64,000 nucleotides of DNA from Trogon surrucura. Its lineage: Eukaryota; Chordata; Aves; Trogoniformes; Trogonidae. Below are positions 23,201 through 37,000 of this stretch, one piece after another (the stretch's first letter is position 1; every line of letters begins with the position of its first letter). The notes below the pieces were generated by a model, which was not told where the DNA came from, ran no database searches, and saw only the letters and a program-made list of their open reading frames with translations. Position numbers and translations under genes: made by a program. Location: the NCBI GenBank assembly GCA_020746105.1, contig CM036642.1, positions 4,123,501 through 4,187,500 of the forward strand, written 5' to 3'.

Positions 23201-24750
23201 TTTCTAATGTTGACACATGGAAAAATTCCCTGCTGTGCCCAGATCTGGGAACACATCCCAGAGCCCAGGGAAGGTGCCAGTCCTTCCAGCAAAATAGAAA
23301 TGTTTTATCAGGACAGTGGTACACTGCAGCCTCTTGCTCAATGCCGATGCTACATGATCTCCATCTTGCTGAGTCCAAAAACTTGTTGGAATCTAACACT
23401 TGAAGCCTCCTATCCTCTGCTACATGTGGCTGCGATGAGTTTATGACGCAGAAGTTACGGGAAGCATGGATACACTGACTGTGCTAGCCTCATTTCTTTC
23501 AGAAACTAAGCTAAAAAGTGGTGATAAATAGCTATATCATCTTCCACATATTCAAAGGTTAAATAAGCCCTGCATTATAAGCATCTGGGAAATCTGCTTA
23601 GATCCTTTTTCCTCAAGTCCTGCACAGGTTCAGCACCAGAAGAGTCGGTTGTTTTTTTCAGACTATTTCCTTCATCTACAAGAGGATAATGTCTGGTGTA
23701 GCGACTGCTGGTGAAACTATTCCATCATGCCTCCCAAAGGACGTTATGACAGCAGGTTTTTATTCCAGAACAAAAAAACACTCCAAAGTAATTAGCATCC
23801 TTTCAAAGCAAAGTAATTATGGTGCAGTAAAGTCGCTTACGTTCCATAAGAGTGTGTCCGTGCAGGCAACTATTCTGGAAGGCTTCCGGCTGAACCGCTT
23901 GTTCTGCCATAGCTATTCCAGTCAATCCCTCAGCGCAGGCAAGCCCAGCAAATGACAATGATCTCTCATTTCCTCTCCTATAGGGAGGGAAACCAGATTA
24001 GGGAAGCTAGTGTTCTTCGGGAGATGTTTGAACCATTTTCAACCAATTTGACAGAACCAACAGTTTAAGGGGAATTACTTCTTTGCAAGTTTCATAACCA
24101 CTGCCAGGAACTAGAGGAGAAAGGTCAAATTCTTTCTCTGCCCCTACAGAAAAGGCAACAACTAGGCTCAGCTATGTTATTAGCTGTCAGAGCATCCACT
24201 GGGAAAAGTGTTTTTATGAACTCTCCAACCATGCACAAAGCTTCAGAAGTGCACATTTTATTAGACACCAGAGACTTCAACATAAATCACAAGTCTGAAG
24301 GAAAGCTGGCTGTGTTACTTCTGCAGCTCCTAGAACTGCTTGTTCAACAAGAAAAAGGACATGAGAGACAACTAATATTTGAATACATAACTACGTGTAA
24401 CTCTGGGCAAAGCGCTCTGCCCTGTTGCCTGGCTCGTGGGGCAGAACAGTACCACTGATGCCAGCAATGTTCATCTGCTTGTGGTGATACAGGAGAGGTG
24501 GCGAGCATCTCCCAGCACTGCCTGCCTGCCTGCCAAACAGTCTCTAAACTGAAGAAGGCAGAAGGGTTAATCAAGACCGGAATGGCCTGGGATGATTTTA
24601 CTGTGGGCTGGCATGTACTTAAGTATACTCATCTATCTTTGGAGCTCCTTAGCATATTTGCTCAGCTTATTTGCATACACAAATATAAACTGTACTCTCC
24701 AAAAATTGCTCAAGCAGAGTCTGGAGCAAATTAAACACTCAAGCTGAGGG

Positions 24751-24765
24751 GAGAGAGAGAGAGAG
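24751..24765. repeat. Short (GA)n microsatellite
   Basis: About seven GA units continue into an AAAGAG tail. It is a purine tract of the kind often polymorphic in length. Confidence 0.85.
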
Positions 24766-27700
24766 AAAGAGCGGCAGTGAAATAAAATTGGAGCTATTGC
24801 ATGTTCTGAGCCTGTAGCCAACATGACTTAAAGCAAAGAGACTTGCAAGTACTAGGAGAAAACACAGAAAACATGACAGGAAAGTCATACTAGTCTAAGA
24901 GAAGGAGATGCATGGTTTATTTCTGCATATTTTTTCAGCTAACGTGGAAAGCCCTAGCTGTCAGCAGAGATAGGGGTTATACCTAACTGGAGAAAGACTT
25001 GGGGAAAGATCAAGGCAGAGGCTCTGATCCATAGCTTCTTGGCACAAGGGATGCTACAGATTTCCATGGCCTTCAGTCAAGCTTTGACCAGCAAGGTGGT
25101 CCTGCAGGTGCCAGCTTCAACATAAAGGGACATGAGCTAGCCAGGCTGTGTGAGCAGATTCCACCTTCCTGCTTAGGTCAAACCGGGAAACACATTTTGT
25201 GTCAACAGCCGGGTGGGGAAAAGGCTGCCTGCACTGGCTGGTCCATCGCCCTCCCGAAGCAGTGCAGTGAAAGTCAGTTTGGTTTGTGGCTCAGTGGCAC
25301 AGAGGAACATGCTATCGTGACTCTTAGTGCAGGGTTGTTAATACTTGTGATTTTTACCATCCTGCCCCAGGGATGTCGATTGCTTGGTCACGTTCTGGTG
25401 GGCAAATCTCCCATCAGGCTCCATATCAACAACTTGCACATTGAGCTCACACAGGAGACTGATGGGAGGCTTAGAAAATAGAAGCCTCAAAGAAAGGTCA
25501 AGTGAAATAGGCCTGCTCAGCCCAGGTAAGAGTTTTCTGAAGTGGGGATATCACAGACTTCTGATACATGAAAGGGAAGTGAGCAATTACCCTTCAGGCC
25601 ACTAGAGGCAGGACCAGGGAAAAGATGGTGAACCTGCTGAGGAGGAAAGAGAGAAAAGTAGATTTAAGTTTCTTTTAAGGATAAACTGTTTAATGCTAAG
25701 GGTAAGCACAGGGAAACCTGAACATCCCACGAGGTGTCCTGGCTCTAGCTGGGACCAATGCCTCATAATACAAAAAAAAAAAAAAAGGCAAGAAGCAGCA
25801 ATCCAGAAGCTAAAGATGGGAGAAAAAGTAGAAAGACTGATGGTGCAGATTCTTACTGCCCCTTGAAGGCCAGTACCAGAAGCCCTGAGGAGAGGAGTCA
25901 TTTAGCAGATAGAGATGCAAGAAACAGCCAAACTGACTATTCATCTCCCCTCCTCCACCTAGAAGGTGCAAAGGCCCCTCCATCAATTAGCACTGCAAAG
26001 CATCTCCCCATTCTCCATCCCTCTCCAAAGCAGCTGACAAAACCCAGTTCAGCATTGCCTTAAAACCTGCTCAGCCCAGCAATTCTACTTTGTATTTAGG
26101 TTACAAGAGTTAAGAAGGATTTTCTTTGAATGAGCTCTTACTTTCAGAGCAGAAATGAAGAGTAATCAGCTCTCCGGAGCAATGTTTCCCTCCAACTCAC
26201 CCAGCAAGTCACCGCTGGGGACTTGAATTAATTTCTTGCCTCCTTTCCCACATGACAGGCAGGCTGTGAGCCCCCAGACAGTGCTGACTTGCAATATGAT
26301 TCTCCAGATGCATTGCACCATGTAAGGACTGGAGGGAATACTGTCGCAGAGGAAATGGAGGAGGAACTAAGAGGAAGACAGAGAAGAAGAGTTTCGAGCT
26401 CGCTTTCAAGCACAAAGTCAAGTCTGTTCTGGGAGTGATGGATTTCCCTCATGGGGCCAGGAAAGTGCAGGAGTTTATCTAGGCTGGCAGTGTATGCTGT
26501 GTCTCAAGGGGAAGAGGCAGAAAAGACAAAGCAAGCTCTTTGTCAGTCATTGTGCCCCTCTCAACCCTTGGTTGCTTGAGGTCCCAGGTGGAAGTCAACA
26601 CAAAGGGATCTAGCACACTACCACATCAAACAGTTACAAAAAAAATCAGCCAAAATTGGAACAACTTAGTCAAGTTTTTTCCTCTGGCCTCTGCAGATAA
26701 ATTAGGTTGGGCTCAAAGCAACCTTCAGTACAATATTATAAAAAAATTAAAATCTCTGCCCTTTACAAGGGTTGAAGCTTTGGTGACCAACCCCTCCCAG
26801 ACACTTCCATTGATCAAGCAGTTCCAAAACTGTTTGTAGAACAGACCCAACCTCTAATCAATGAGCTTTTCACTGGGATATTTCAGCCTATATATCTGTA
26901 AATGCTTTGCCAAGGAAAGGGGAGCTGGCACTGCAGCAAGGAGACAACCCAGGACCTCTCCTGTTTTATTTTCTCCTCACTTTTCAACTTCCCCTTAAGG
27001 ACACAGCCCTGGAGGTGAGGTGACATCCCCACCAGACTCTGGCAGCCTCTGCAACCTCATCACCAGGGAAACTGTCTCCATGGCTGAAGTGTGAAACCCA
27101 AACCAACTGGGACCTTCCCTGAAGTTTTGAATCTTGACCACTCCCACCCAAAGTTGTCTCTATTCTTGGCATGCAACAGAGAAAGAAACTGAGGCAAAAA
27201 AAAAAAAAGAATTTATATGCCTGAGGGAACTTGGGTACTTTTGGTAACAAAGATGGGAAAAGAGCCAAACAATTCATTTCTGCTTGCCTTTGATCTGCTG
27301 AATAATTCTTTCAGGGCCAAGAAGCATCTTGGGCACATTTCTAAAGGAATTACTGGAGAATCCTGGAGCTGAGGTTCCCAGTGAATAGCACAGTTACAAA
27401 CAAAAGATTCTCAAACATTTACAGAGGAGCAGAGTGAGGAATCCTTTTTGTTCTGGGCATGTAACATCAGAGAACTGTCAGCTCTCATTTCACTTGATGA
27501 CTTGGGTAAATCTGTCTCTTTGTCTTTTTCTGCTTTTCTTTCTTTATTTCATTGTTTTTCTGAGAAACAGTTGACATGAAAAATGAGAAACAAGAATTGC
27601 ATTGTCAGTTGGAAACGCATACATGTAACGAATTGTAAGCTGGTTGACCCGTCTTGGGTATTGATTCTGCTTTTTAACTATGAGAGGAAACATGAACTAC

Positions 27701-30700
27701 TTTGCAAAAGCTGATAAAACAAAAGAGAAACCTGCCAAAAAAAATTTAACCCAGGTTTTCTTATTTTAAGCTTAAGCTAGACACAGGGTTGGCTGGAACA
27801 TGATAATACAATGCAATTTTTTCCACTGAAAAGAGGCTCCCTCAAAATACCGTTTACTGTGTGCATGAGAAGCTTAACTGTTTTTATTTATCACAAGTTT
27901 TATCATAAAGAAAATGTAAATAATGGAGACCGTGAGCAAAGCCAGTGTTCTAAAAAAGAAAACTCGGAATGTTTTGCCTTCTGGGCTTCTATCTCCCATC
28001 AAAATGTTAAAGATGCTCATGAAATATTTGCACTCACTGAAGAAGCATTTTTATGAAAAGACATATTTCCTGAAAAAAAAAAAATTTGCATTTTTCAAAC
28101 AGCTGCAGTAAATCCTTATCTCACAGGAATGCTGAGAGAGGAATGCTAAGCTTTAAAACAGTTTTAGAAACAGATCTTCAGCTGGCATAAATCAGCCTAG
28201 TTCCAGCGAAACAATAGACTTGGAAGCCCAAATGCACATAATGCAACCCCAGAGAAGCTATCCCGACTGACCTCAGGTAATCATTTGACCATTTAGTATT
28301 CACCCCACCCGCACCAAAAGAGTAGAAGCCATTACAAGGGACACATTCCCAACCTAAAGCAAGGAACATATTTTTAATCATCCTCCAGAACACCTGGGCA
28401 AACGTACCCTGCTTACACCTAAAGCCTTAAGCACATCCATCAGCATCACAGCCATTATGTGCATCGCGAGCGACTGGGAGCGGGTAACAAAGTGTTCCCG
28501 TAACTTCCTCTGCCACATGATAGATGTTGTTTGCATTGCAGACAGCAGCACCACGATGACTGCATACAGCAGCACAGACCAAAGGACAGGTGCTTGTAGA
28601 GAAGCCTTTCAAACGAGAGCAGACACACCAAGTGAATTTCTAATACACGGATATATAATATACTCGGAGCCCTGCGGTCCGGCTGACCTTATTGAGGGGC
28701 GGAGGGACAGACTATCAGTGCAAAGCCAGCAGATCGGCATTTTTGGGTGAATTTTTAGCTGTTCCCCTTGATACTCTTTATAGCAGCACAAGCCCTCCTG
28801 AGGCACAGCCTTGGGAAGCTTCCACTCACCCAGCACTGCTAAGGACAAGAGTCCGGGGAGGGGGCTGGGGCTGGGCTGTGCATGCAGCAGCGCATTCTCT
28901 AGGGTTTTTTGTCCTTTCCTCGACATGACCCCTAGATGCACTGAAAACAGTGGAAAAGAAAAACAAATAGGAAAAAAAAAAAACCCCACAACCTCACCCC
29001 CCCCGCCCCAACCTCCAGAAGTGCTGTGTCGACATTTCTGGGGCAGATGAGGAGGCAAAGACGTAAATGAATTCCCGAGCAGCTGCTGTCTCATTGACAG
29101 ATATCACTGCTCTTTAAAACGCACTTATCTCCCTGACAGAACTGCTGCATTTTCCCGCTGCCTCCCCTCCGCGCTCCAGGCTGGAGGAAAGTGTATGAGA
29201 CCAAAAAACCAAAAGTAGCAGAAAGTTTTCCTACCTTATCAACGCAGCTCTGAGGTTGAGGGAGGCAGAGTAGAACAGATGGGAAAAACACCTTGCACCT
29301 ATAGCTACAGTCAGTTGCAACTACAAAATAAAAATAATTTAAAAAAAAAAACAGCTAAAAGCTCTAGCAGGACATCAGACATGCAACAGCACCCCACTTG
29401 CAACACAAAAGCCCAGGAGGGGCTTGTGCTGCTCAATAAATACCCTTCCTGCAAAGGCGGTGCCCCCAGGTGCTGACTGAGGCATCATGGCCTTAACAAA
29501 AGACAGCTGGGTAAAGAATGCCTAAAACACCGTTTGATTACAAGCACAGCATCTCTCTGCCCTGGTGCAAGGGCCTATTTCATAACGCATTTACATTTGC
29601 AAAGTGGGTGAGGTTTACTCGCTCTTGTTCTTTTCTTGGATGAGTGGAAAAGGTCCTCCTATGCCGGGCTGATTCTCAGACATCCCTAGGAAACAGCTCC
29701 AGTTGTTATCAGAATTGCACCATGATGCAAATGATGATTGTGTGTTTGCAATTTTCCCTTTATTAAAACTCATTGAAAAGGCCAGAAATTTCTTAAGCCC
29801 AGCAAAAATACCCGGGCAAATATTGGCTTGAGCAGGAACTGTCTGTCCCACGCTGTGTTGTACTGGCTGAATTCCTGAAGTACAGCTGCAGAACTGGCAT
29901 CTAGACCCAAGCCTCAAATGAGTTCTGGTTCATACCCATCTTTTGATCAAGCTTTGGAGAGAAGGAAAGAAAAGCCGCAAGGTCTAAATAACATTCAGAG
30001 TGATAGGCGTAGCAAGGGAAATGCTTTATGCTGATCATATGGAAAATAACATCAAAGCCTGAACAATAAAGTGAATTTATTAAATTGGTCAAAAAAGTTT
30101 ATTTTAAAATCGATTCTTATTGAACCTCCATAACAAAGAAATCATAAACTCCTCGCAGTGTAATGAACTTGAATTGACCTCAGCCACTCATCCTGAAAGA
30201 TGTGAAGCCACTAGTCAACGCAGACAGCCCCTCACCTGCTTAATCTATACCCTGCTCAATTCATAAAAGCAGTAGATCTCTCCAATCTAGAAGTAAAGTG
30301 CCCTCTAAGCAATTAAATTCAGAAACCACTAAACCAGTCCATTCCCCATTCTAAGTACGTCACTGGTTTAGAACATAGTGACTGTTTTATCTATAAGGTA
30401 GTAAGTGGCATAAATCTAATACTCAGTAAAATACTCGTTCACAGAAAGGATCTGTGTTATCTGTCTACCAACCAGCATCAGGAGATTCTGCAGCCTGGAG
30501 AGGCGATATCTGTGGGCACTAGAGCTACACTGGATCCAAACTCAAATCACAGCCTACTCAAAAACTCAATGTCTGACCTAGCTAACAAAATAGATCAGCC
30601 TGGAAGAGCACTGTTTGGGTTTTTTTTTTTAATTTTATATTCCCTGTTTGCTGAATCCTTAGAATTTTCTCCTAGAATTTGAAAATCCTTGTATAGCAAA

Positions 30701-33700
30701 TTTAACTCTACCGTTGACGACTTTATTTTCACCCATCAGAAATAACCAGTGAGTTCCCTGGAATGCATGGACTGCAGCTTGTTACTCAGCACAGATCCAA
30801 ACTGATGTGGGACATGGCAAAACATCTCCCGGCGTATCTGCTGACCTGCCAGTCCCGCGGAAATGCTCAGAGGAGAGCAAAGCTCTTCGCTCAAGAAACA
30901 AAGGCGCTGCGTGCTTGGACAGAAGGGATTATTCTGGAGCTTATGGGTTCTTCATACCTCTTTTTCTGTGAGGGTCAGAGGAGAGAGGCCAGTGACAGCA
31001 GAAGGTGTTAGGGGAGTGTACCAGACACACATGCAGACAGCAGGTTGCATGCACCTTTCTTCCCTCGAGAGACAGGCTCAACTTCCGAAAAGGAAGCAAC
31101 CAGCAGCACGATATTTTCCCTACAAGCCCCGTCTTTATTTTTAGAGCTGTAATCAGAAGAACATTTTGTCTCCCAATCAGATCGGAATGTCTGGAAACGT
31201 GTAGGGGGGCAGCTCTGCTTCACTTTTCTTTTTTTTTAATAAGTGGGAGAGTGGAAGGAGTGAAAAGAGTGGGAGGAAGGAGGCAAACGTGCACCTCGGC
31301 ACTGAAATGCCCAGCAAAGGAATCGCGCTGTTATCAGAGCTGTTGTGCTTTCTGAGAGCGTGGTGGAAGAATGGAGAGGCACGCAAGGTAGAAGAAAAGC
31401 TTCGTTTAAAAATGCATTTCATTTACATTTTTATAACAAAACCTCAAAGTTCTGATTGATCGTAAGGGCTTCGCTTAGCACAAAGAGCAGAATGATTAAA
31501 GCTCACACGAGCAAGGACTGTGAGCCAGAAGTGAAGTCATTCTCCCTTACCGATGGAGGTGGGTTTATCCTGTAAAGATTTACACCTTCTCCTCAAGAAA
31601 AGAGCTTCTTGCCACTCAGTATTTATACTGAAACCACATGTGTGCAGGCAGGCTGTTCAAGACTAAGGAGAGAAGATGCAGCCTCATCTCCAGCTACGTG
31701 TTTAATAAACAACCCTGCGTCCAGAAGCACAGGTGAACCTGGGAAGGAAAAGTTCCCGTTAGCAGATGAACACTAATCCGTGCTAAGAAACAACAGCCAG
31801 AGCATCACAGAGACGGTGGGTGTGAGCAAGCATGGCCCTCTGGTGCTGTGCAGATTTATGCTTGCTGGAGACCTAATCCCTTACCTTACTGGGACAAGGA
31901 AAAGCCACCACAGAGCTCCCAGTGTGAGAAAGCAGTGAAGCCCTGGACAGCGGGACTGTGGGCAGAGAACTTAATCCTGCTGTGCTCAGAGCCCCCAGCT
32001 GTACAACAGGCGAATAACACTCCTTCTGCACAGCTTTTGCCTCCCTCCTCCTCTTGAAGTTCTCCAAGGCACCTCTGGGTCATTTCGTCAGGAGGCCTCT
32101 CCTCTGTTCCATACTGGGAACTATCGCTCAATCCATAGACTAACCTGAATTAATAAGGAGCAAAAGGACTGATATCCCAGAAGTCAGGACCTCAGGTGTG
32201 AAATTCTTGGCTCGCTTCCTCCCTCGAAATTTTCAGCCTGCGTCAAGCAGAGCAAGAGTTAAACCATCCCATAAAGATGAGATTTTTATGTTGAAGAACA
32301 GCTTAAAGCTGTTCAAAAGCAATGAGCGGCATTGACTACCTTCACTAATGTGATACCGGAATTTAAGGAAGCTTGGGTTCAGTTTCAGAGTCTGAGACAT
32401 TCCGAATTACTTATTGCCCAAACAATCTTTACTCGTTCCCAAAGCTTCTCCCTTAAGCATCAGTTGAAGAACTAGCATTTGGAGACCTGAATTATTTAGA
32501 AATTGCTCAATTTTTTTATCTTTTTGACTCTTGAACATAAGTCACATCTTGATTTAGAGTGTATCAGATCTCGAATTATATATATTTTTTTTCTGATTGA
32601 GAGTACATTTATTGTGAAAGGAACACTGTGTATTCTATTTGCAACGCCGTGACTGGGTTTCAGATTGGCCAAATACAGTGATATATGCCTGCTTTGTTCT
32701 CCTCATGGCATTTTTCTGGCTCTTTAGTGGGAGGTTTATGGCTTTTTTGTGCAACATGAATTCGGCAGCCTGCATGTTTTTTTTAAAAATAATAAATACT
32801 ATGTTTACAAGAATAAAACATCAATTCCAAAGAGAAATATGTACCCGCCTATATATGCCAGTGGTGCCAGAGACTCTGATCTCTTCCCATTGGTAAGTAC
32901 CAGGAGTAACCTCAGAGATGCACACAGTCCCCAGGTGGTTTGAACAGCCGGTCTTGCCTCGCAGGGAGCTTCCCAGACCTGTCCCTGGTGTGGTGTCACC
33001 CCAGCACAGTCATATTGTGCAAGACCTGTGTGAGGAGGGAAGCTCCTGCCTGCCTGAGGGATCTGTCAAATCCCAGGCACCGGCTGGCACGCGGGGGTCA
33101 CACGCCCGGGAGGCCAACAGCTGTCATGTGCCACTTGTCACAGCCTTCTTGACAGAAAGTCCTGCGAGGGGATGCTCGGAATCCCGTCCAGAATGGCACA
33201 GGAGGAGTAGGATGGTGCAGAGGTAACGGGATGAGCAGGTCCTGATCCCAGAGATGTGCTCTGGCATGTACCAGCATCAGCCATAGCTCTGAAGGTACAG
33301 AAAAAGGCTTCAGAGCAGGGCTCAAATCCCTACGGCTCCATGAGTTACTGCAGCCCAGCCGAAACATGGCAACCTGCTGGACGTGTTTCAGATAGGAGGT
33401 TGGATGCATTAGAGCTTTCATCAAGCCCTGATCTAATACATTTCTTTCCCGGCTGTGGTGCCAGATAAAATTACAGCTGCCAAACCAGAAAGGGGATTGG
33501 AGGAGTATTGCCCCTGTGAAGGACACAGCCTGCTTGTCAAAGTTTTGTGTTTAGCTCACCTGGTGCTCAGGTGACCAGGAGCAAGTGACCCAGAACCAGG
33601 AAAGTACAGCTTTTAATACACTTTTTACTCTAAGCACAGTTATAAGCCAGCCATCACAAGTAAAACTACCAAAACCACGCTTAAACCAAAACTGGGGATG

Positions 33701-33830
33701 GGCTCTTTTGCTGTCACATCTCCTTAATAAATGTGTTGGGGATAGCAAAGACAAATACATGGTGCTCTAGAAAATGACACCAGAGAGGCTACGGAGGGGC
33801 CGTAGCTGATGATCAGAACTAATGGAGCAC

Positions 33831-34010
33831 TATTTAATAATAATACTTAGCACTTGAATAGGTTTAAAGCTTCAGAGAGCTGTGCAAATGGTAGCTAATT
33901 AATCCACACAAAATCCCAGCCAGGTATTACTGAATTCTTCCCCTCCTTACACAAGGCTCAGAAGATTACATCTGCTAATTGTCCCCGCAGTCACAGTGGG
34001 GGAGTACGGA
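33831..34010. repeat. Ancient L3/CR1-type or MIR-like repeat relic
   Basis: The order of motifs matches the conserved 3' region of ancestral amniote L3-type elements: TAATAATAATACTTAGCACTT, then an AAAGCTTCAGAGAGCTGTGCAAA equivalent of the 'aaagcgctttacaaa' motif, then GCTAATTAATCCACACAA (consensus-like 'ctaattaatcctcacaa'), a 'ccaggtatta' motif, and a pyrimidine/purine part equivalent to 'ccccattttacagatgggg'. It is diverged but co-linear over about 180 bases, which is unlikely by chance. The family name comes from memory of the consensus; L3 and MIR share parts of it. Confidence 0.58.
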
Positions 34011-37000
34011 GATTGCTAGGATAGAAGGAAGCACGTTCATGCTGATGTGAACCCCCCGACGCACAAAATGAGAGGTTTAGGCCCTTGGGATCATTACTGA
34101 AGATAATGATTCATCCCTTTCCAGTGATCCTAAGGGCTACTATTATTATTACCGTAATTTTCACAGGGAGGAGAAAAAGGAGCATCAGAAGATGAAGAGC
34201 CCGTGCAGGAATTTGGCAGAGGAGCAGTGTTGGAAAGCAGACACTCCTCTGGGTCATTCCTTTGTGGCTCTAATGAGCAGCAGAGACAGCAGCCTGCGTG
34301 CAGCTGAGCTGTACACCGAGGTCTGGCTGGGGGGAGGGCTCTCCATGTGCCGTATTCCCCAGCCGTTCTGCTTGACTGTAAATATTTAGCCCTGCTGGGT
34401 CCAGAACACCAGCTGCCCAGGTGATAACAGAGCTAAATCCTTCCTGAAACACCCAGGCACCTCCTCCCTCCGGAAAGGCCATTTGGCTAATGCAGTGTTT
34501 GCACACATTAATCTGCAGCAGGCTGATGCAGAGCCACTGCTCTGGGGCAAGGGCTGTGTAGGTGGAGAACGGGCACGGCAGAGCTGCGATGCACCCAGCA
34601 GCAGCACTTGCAGGCCCTGCCACGAGCTGTCTGGAGGAATAAAGGAGGAAACAGGCGCACAATACCCCATCTCCAGGGCCCTGGCAGCATAGGGAGCAGC
34701 AGAGACCCCTGAGAAGAGGCTCCCAGCTCCTTGCATTGACAGTACAGCTGCTCTCCACGCATGGCTCCAAGGCCCGCACCCTGCCCAGGCACAGAGCGGG
34801 CTCTGGCACATGGGGCTGTCTGTGGGGCAAGGGACAGGAGCCTGCCCCAGCCTGGCCACGGCTTCACCACTGAACACCCGGGAAGGACCAGGTTTCACCA
34901 TTTCCCTACTGTTCTCACCTCTCTCGTATTTCTGGTATAGGCTCTCGGAGGTAGGAGATGCCTCCTGCTAGGGCGGTATGCGGCACCTTCGCTGCGGGGT
35001 GCTACTGATGGGCTCGCGTCCCTCCCTCTCTGCGGGTACCACATGTGGCTGTGGAGTCACTGAGAGGAAAACGTACCAGTCGGGAGATTACAGGTCTCAG
35101 AGGTGGAGTGGTTTGTTCCCTGTGCTTCAATCCAGACTAGCTGCTGTGTCCTGCAACTAGAAAACCCAGAGCAGACAAAACTGCAAATATTTCTGTACTA
35201 CTTTCAGCCCGTCCCCTCTGCTGGCTGCTCTTCAGGACCGTTTTCATCCTCAGTCACAAAACACCAGGCTTGATAGTTCTGAGCTATCCTGAGTCATCAC
35301 GGACTTCTCCAGATCCCTCACCGCGTACTTCTACAGATCAAAAAAAGCGCTTGCCTTTCCCTTTTTGCATGTGGTTTGTGATCATTCAGCTGGGGGTCAC
35401 AGTACAACTAACTAATCTTTGGGCTTACAGGGCATTTTGCCACGAGCAATTCAGCACAGGGGAGGGGAACGAAATTATTTATTTTCTTTGTCACCGGCCC
35501 TCACACTAATATCACAGCACTGAGCGGGATCAATGAGAATGTGCTGCTACACTTCCTTAATGCTTTATTACAGGCACCAGGGTCCTGCTAAACAGCATAA
35601 TAAAATATCAATAAATAGACTGTTTGCTGTAAAGGCTCCTTCTCTTTCTGCAGTTCCTCCACCGCAAGCACGATTTCTGCAGCTCAGTGTGTTCCAGCGT
35701 GGCCAGAGGGTAGTCTGGTACGGAGGGAGAGAGGGGAATGGAGACACGAATGAATGAATGGACGAACTGGTAGCAGGCACAGGGGTGTTGGTTTTCAGAG
35801 GCTAGAAAGAAACGAGCACATCTCCAGAGAAACAGCGATGCCCACTGAAATTGTTCTGCTTTCAGCTTCCTACAGACAACAGAACCCAAAATTGTTCACG
35901 GAAAAGCACGACTGATGCCCCTCACTTAATACCAGAGAAAAGGAAACATAGCAATGTGGGGTTTTTTTCTGCTCTTTAAACCAAGATTTTGGGGAGTGTT
36001 GGTATGAAGGGACATTTTTTTTTGAAAGGTAGTTAATACATGCACAGAGAGAAAAAAAAAGAATCGTTGTGATTAAGCCCAGACAAAAATGGGTTTCAAT
36101 GAATGATGGAAACCACCAAGATTTTAATTTCTGGGAAAAAAAGCTTTTACCTTCCCCAAGAGCAGGAAATCCTCTCTCCATTTTGCTCTTCTAACCTGCT
36201 CCATTTTTGATATAATCTTCTCTTTAGTACTTTTGCCTAGAATATCTCTGCAAAGCTCCTCTGCTGAGAGACAGCTGGGTCTGTGATGCAGCATGGCATT
36301 ACACAGACCTCCCTTTTTACTCATAGCTAGCAGTCTACCCAAGCCTTTGTGTTAGTGAGGGCTCCATGCAGCCTGATTCTGAATCTCAGCCAGTCTGTGC
36401 CTGAAAAATCTCTGCTGACCAAGGTCTGTCCTACAGCTTCCCTTGGGGGCTTTGGCAAAGTACCTGATAAAGATGTCTTCCGCGTGTCTGACATCTAGCT
36501 ATCATGCTGTTTACAAGAGATCTGTCACAGACAAGTGCCTTCTGTACAGAAGCCTTTCCTCCCCAGGCAGAGAGTAGAGGACGTCCTAAATTAGCTCTCG
36601 AGGATGGAGTTATTCCAACACACCCAGACAAAAAGTAACCCATGCTTCAAGCTGCATGGAGCTGCATCCTATTATGAGTTTGTCTTATGACCTGTAAACT
36701 CTCTCTCATTTCTGATCCCCTTCCTTCTTTGTCTGGCTTTCTGATCTCACAGCTTATCCAGAGGTTCAGCTGGACAGAGGGCAACATTTGGAGCAGAGGA
36801 AGAGGAGATGGTGAGGCCAAGAAATGCCTGCTGGGAATGCTTTGGGAATCACCCAAAAGTTGGAATACATCATGGTGAAGAGGACTGCTAATACGAAACA
36901 AAGCAGTCAGGTGCCCTGCCTTATGGGCTGCAACCCACTCCTTCTCTCAGACACGCATGGAAAATCCAGGAGCCCACTTACACAAGTGGCTGTCGTGCCA

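Larger units (their letters stand above)
16606..33830. other. Long intergenic stretch, no supported gene
   Basis: No gene is supported. The longest frame, 18,502-19,050 (+), is 182 codons with no in-frame ATG and no clear splice sites. Simple-sequence patches include a T8C10 tract at 17,198-17,215, TTTA repeats at 17,281-17,297 and GA repeats at 24,751-24,765, plus scattered A runs. A G-rich patch near 28,855-28,875 and a mixed C/A tract near 28,978-29,010 are also simple. I recognise no other transposon here. Confidence 0.45.

Noticed and set aside
34270-34901. Minus-strand frames of 186, 171 and 120 codons
   Set aside because: Three overlapping frames open at once in a GC-rich patch, with a Cys/Ala/Leu-rich composition. 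This is low stop density, not coding.
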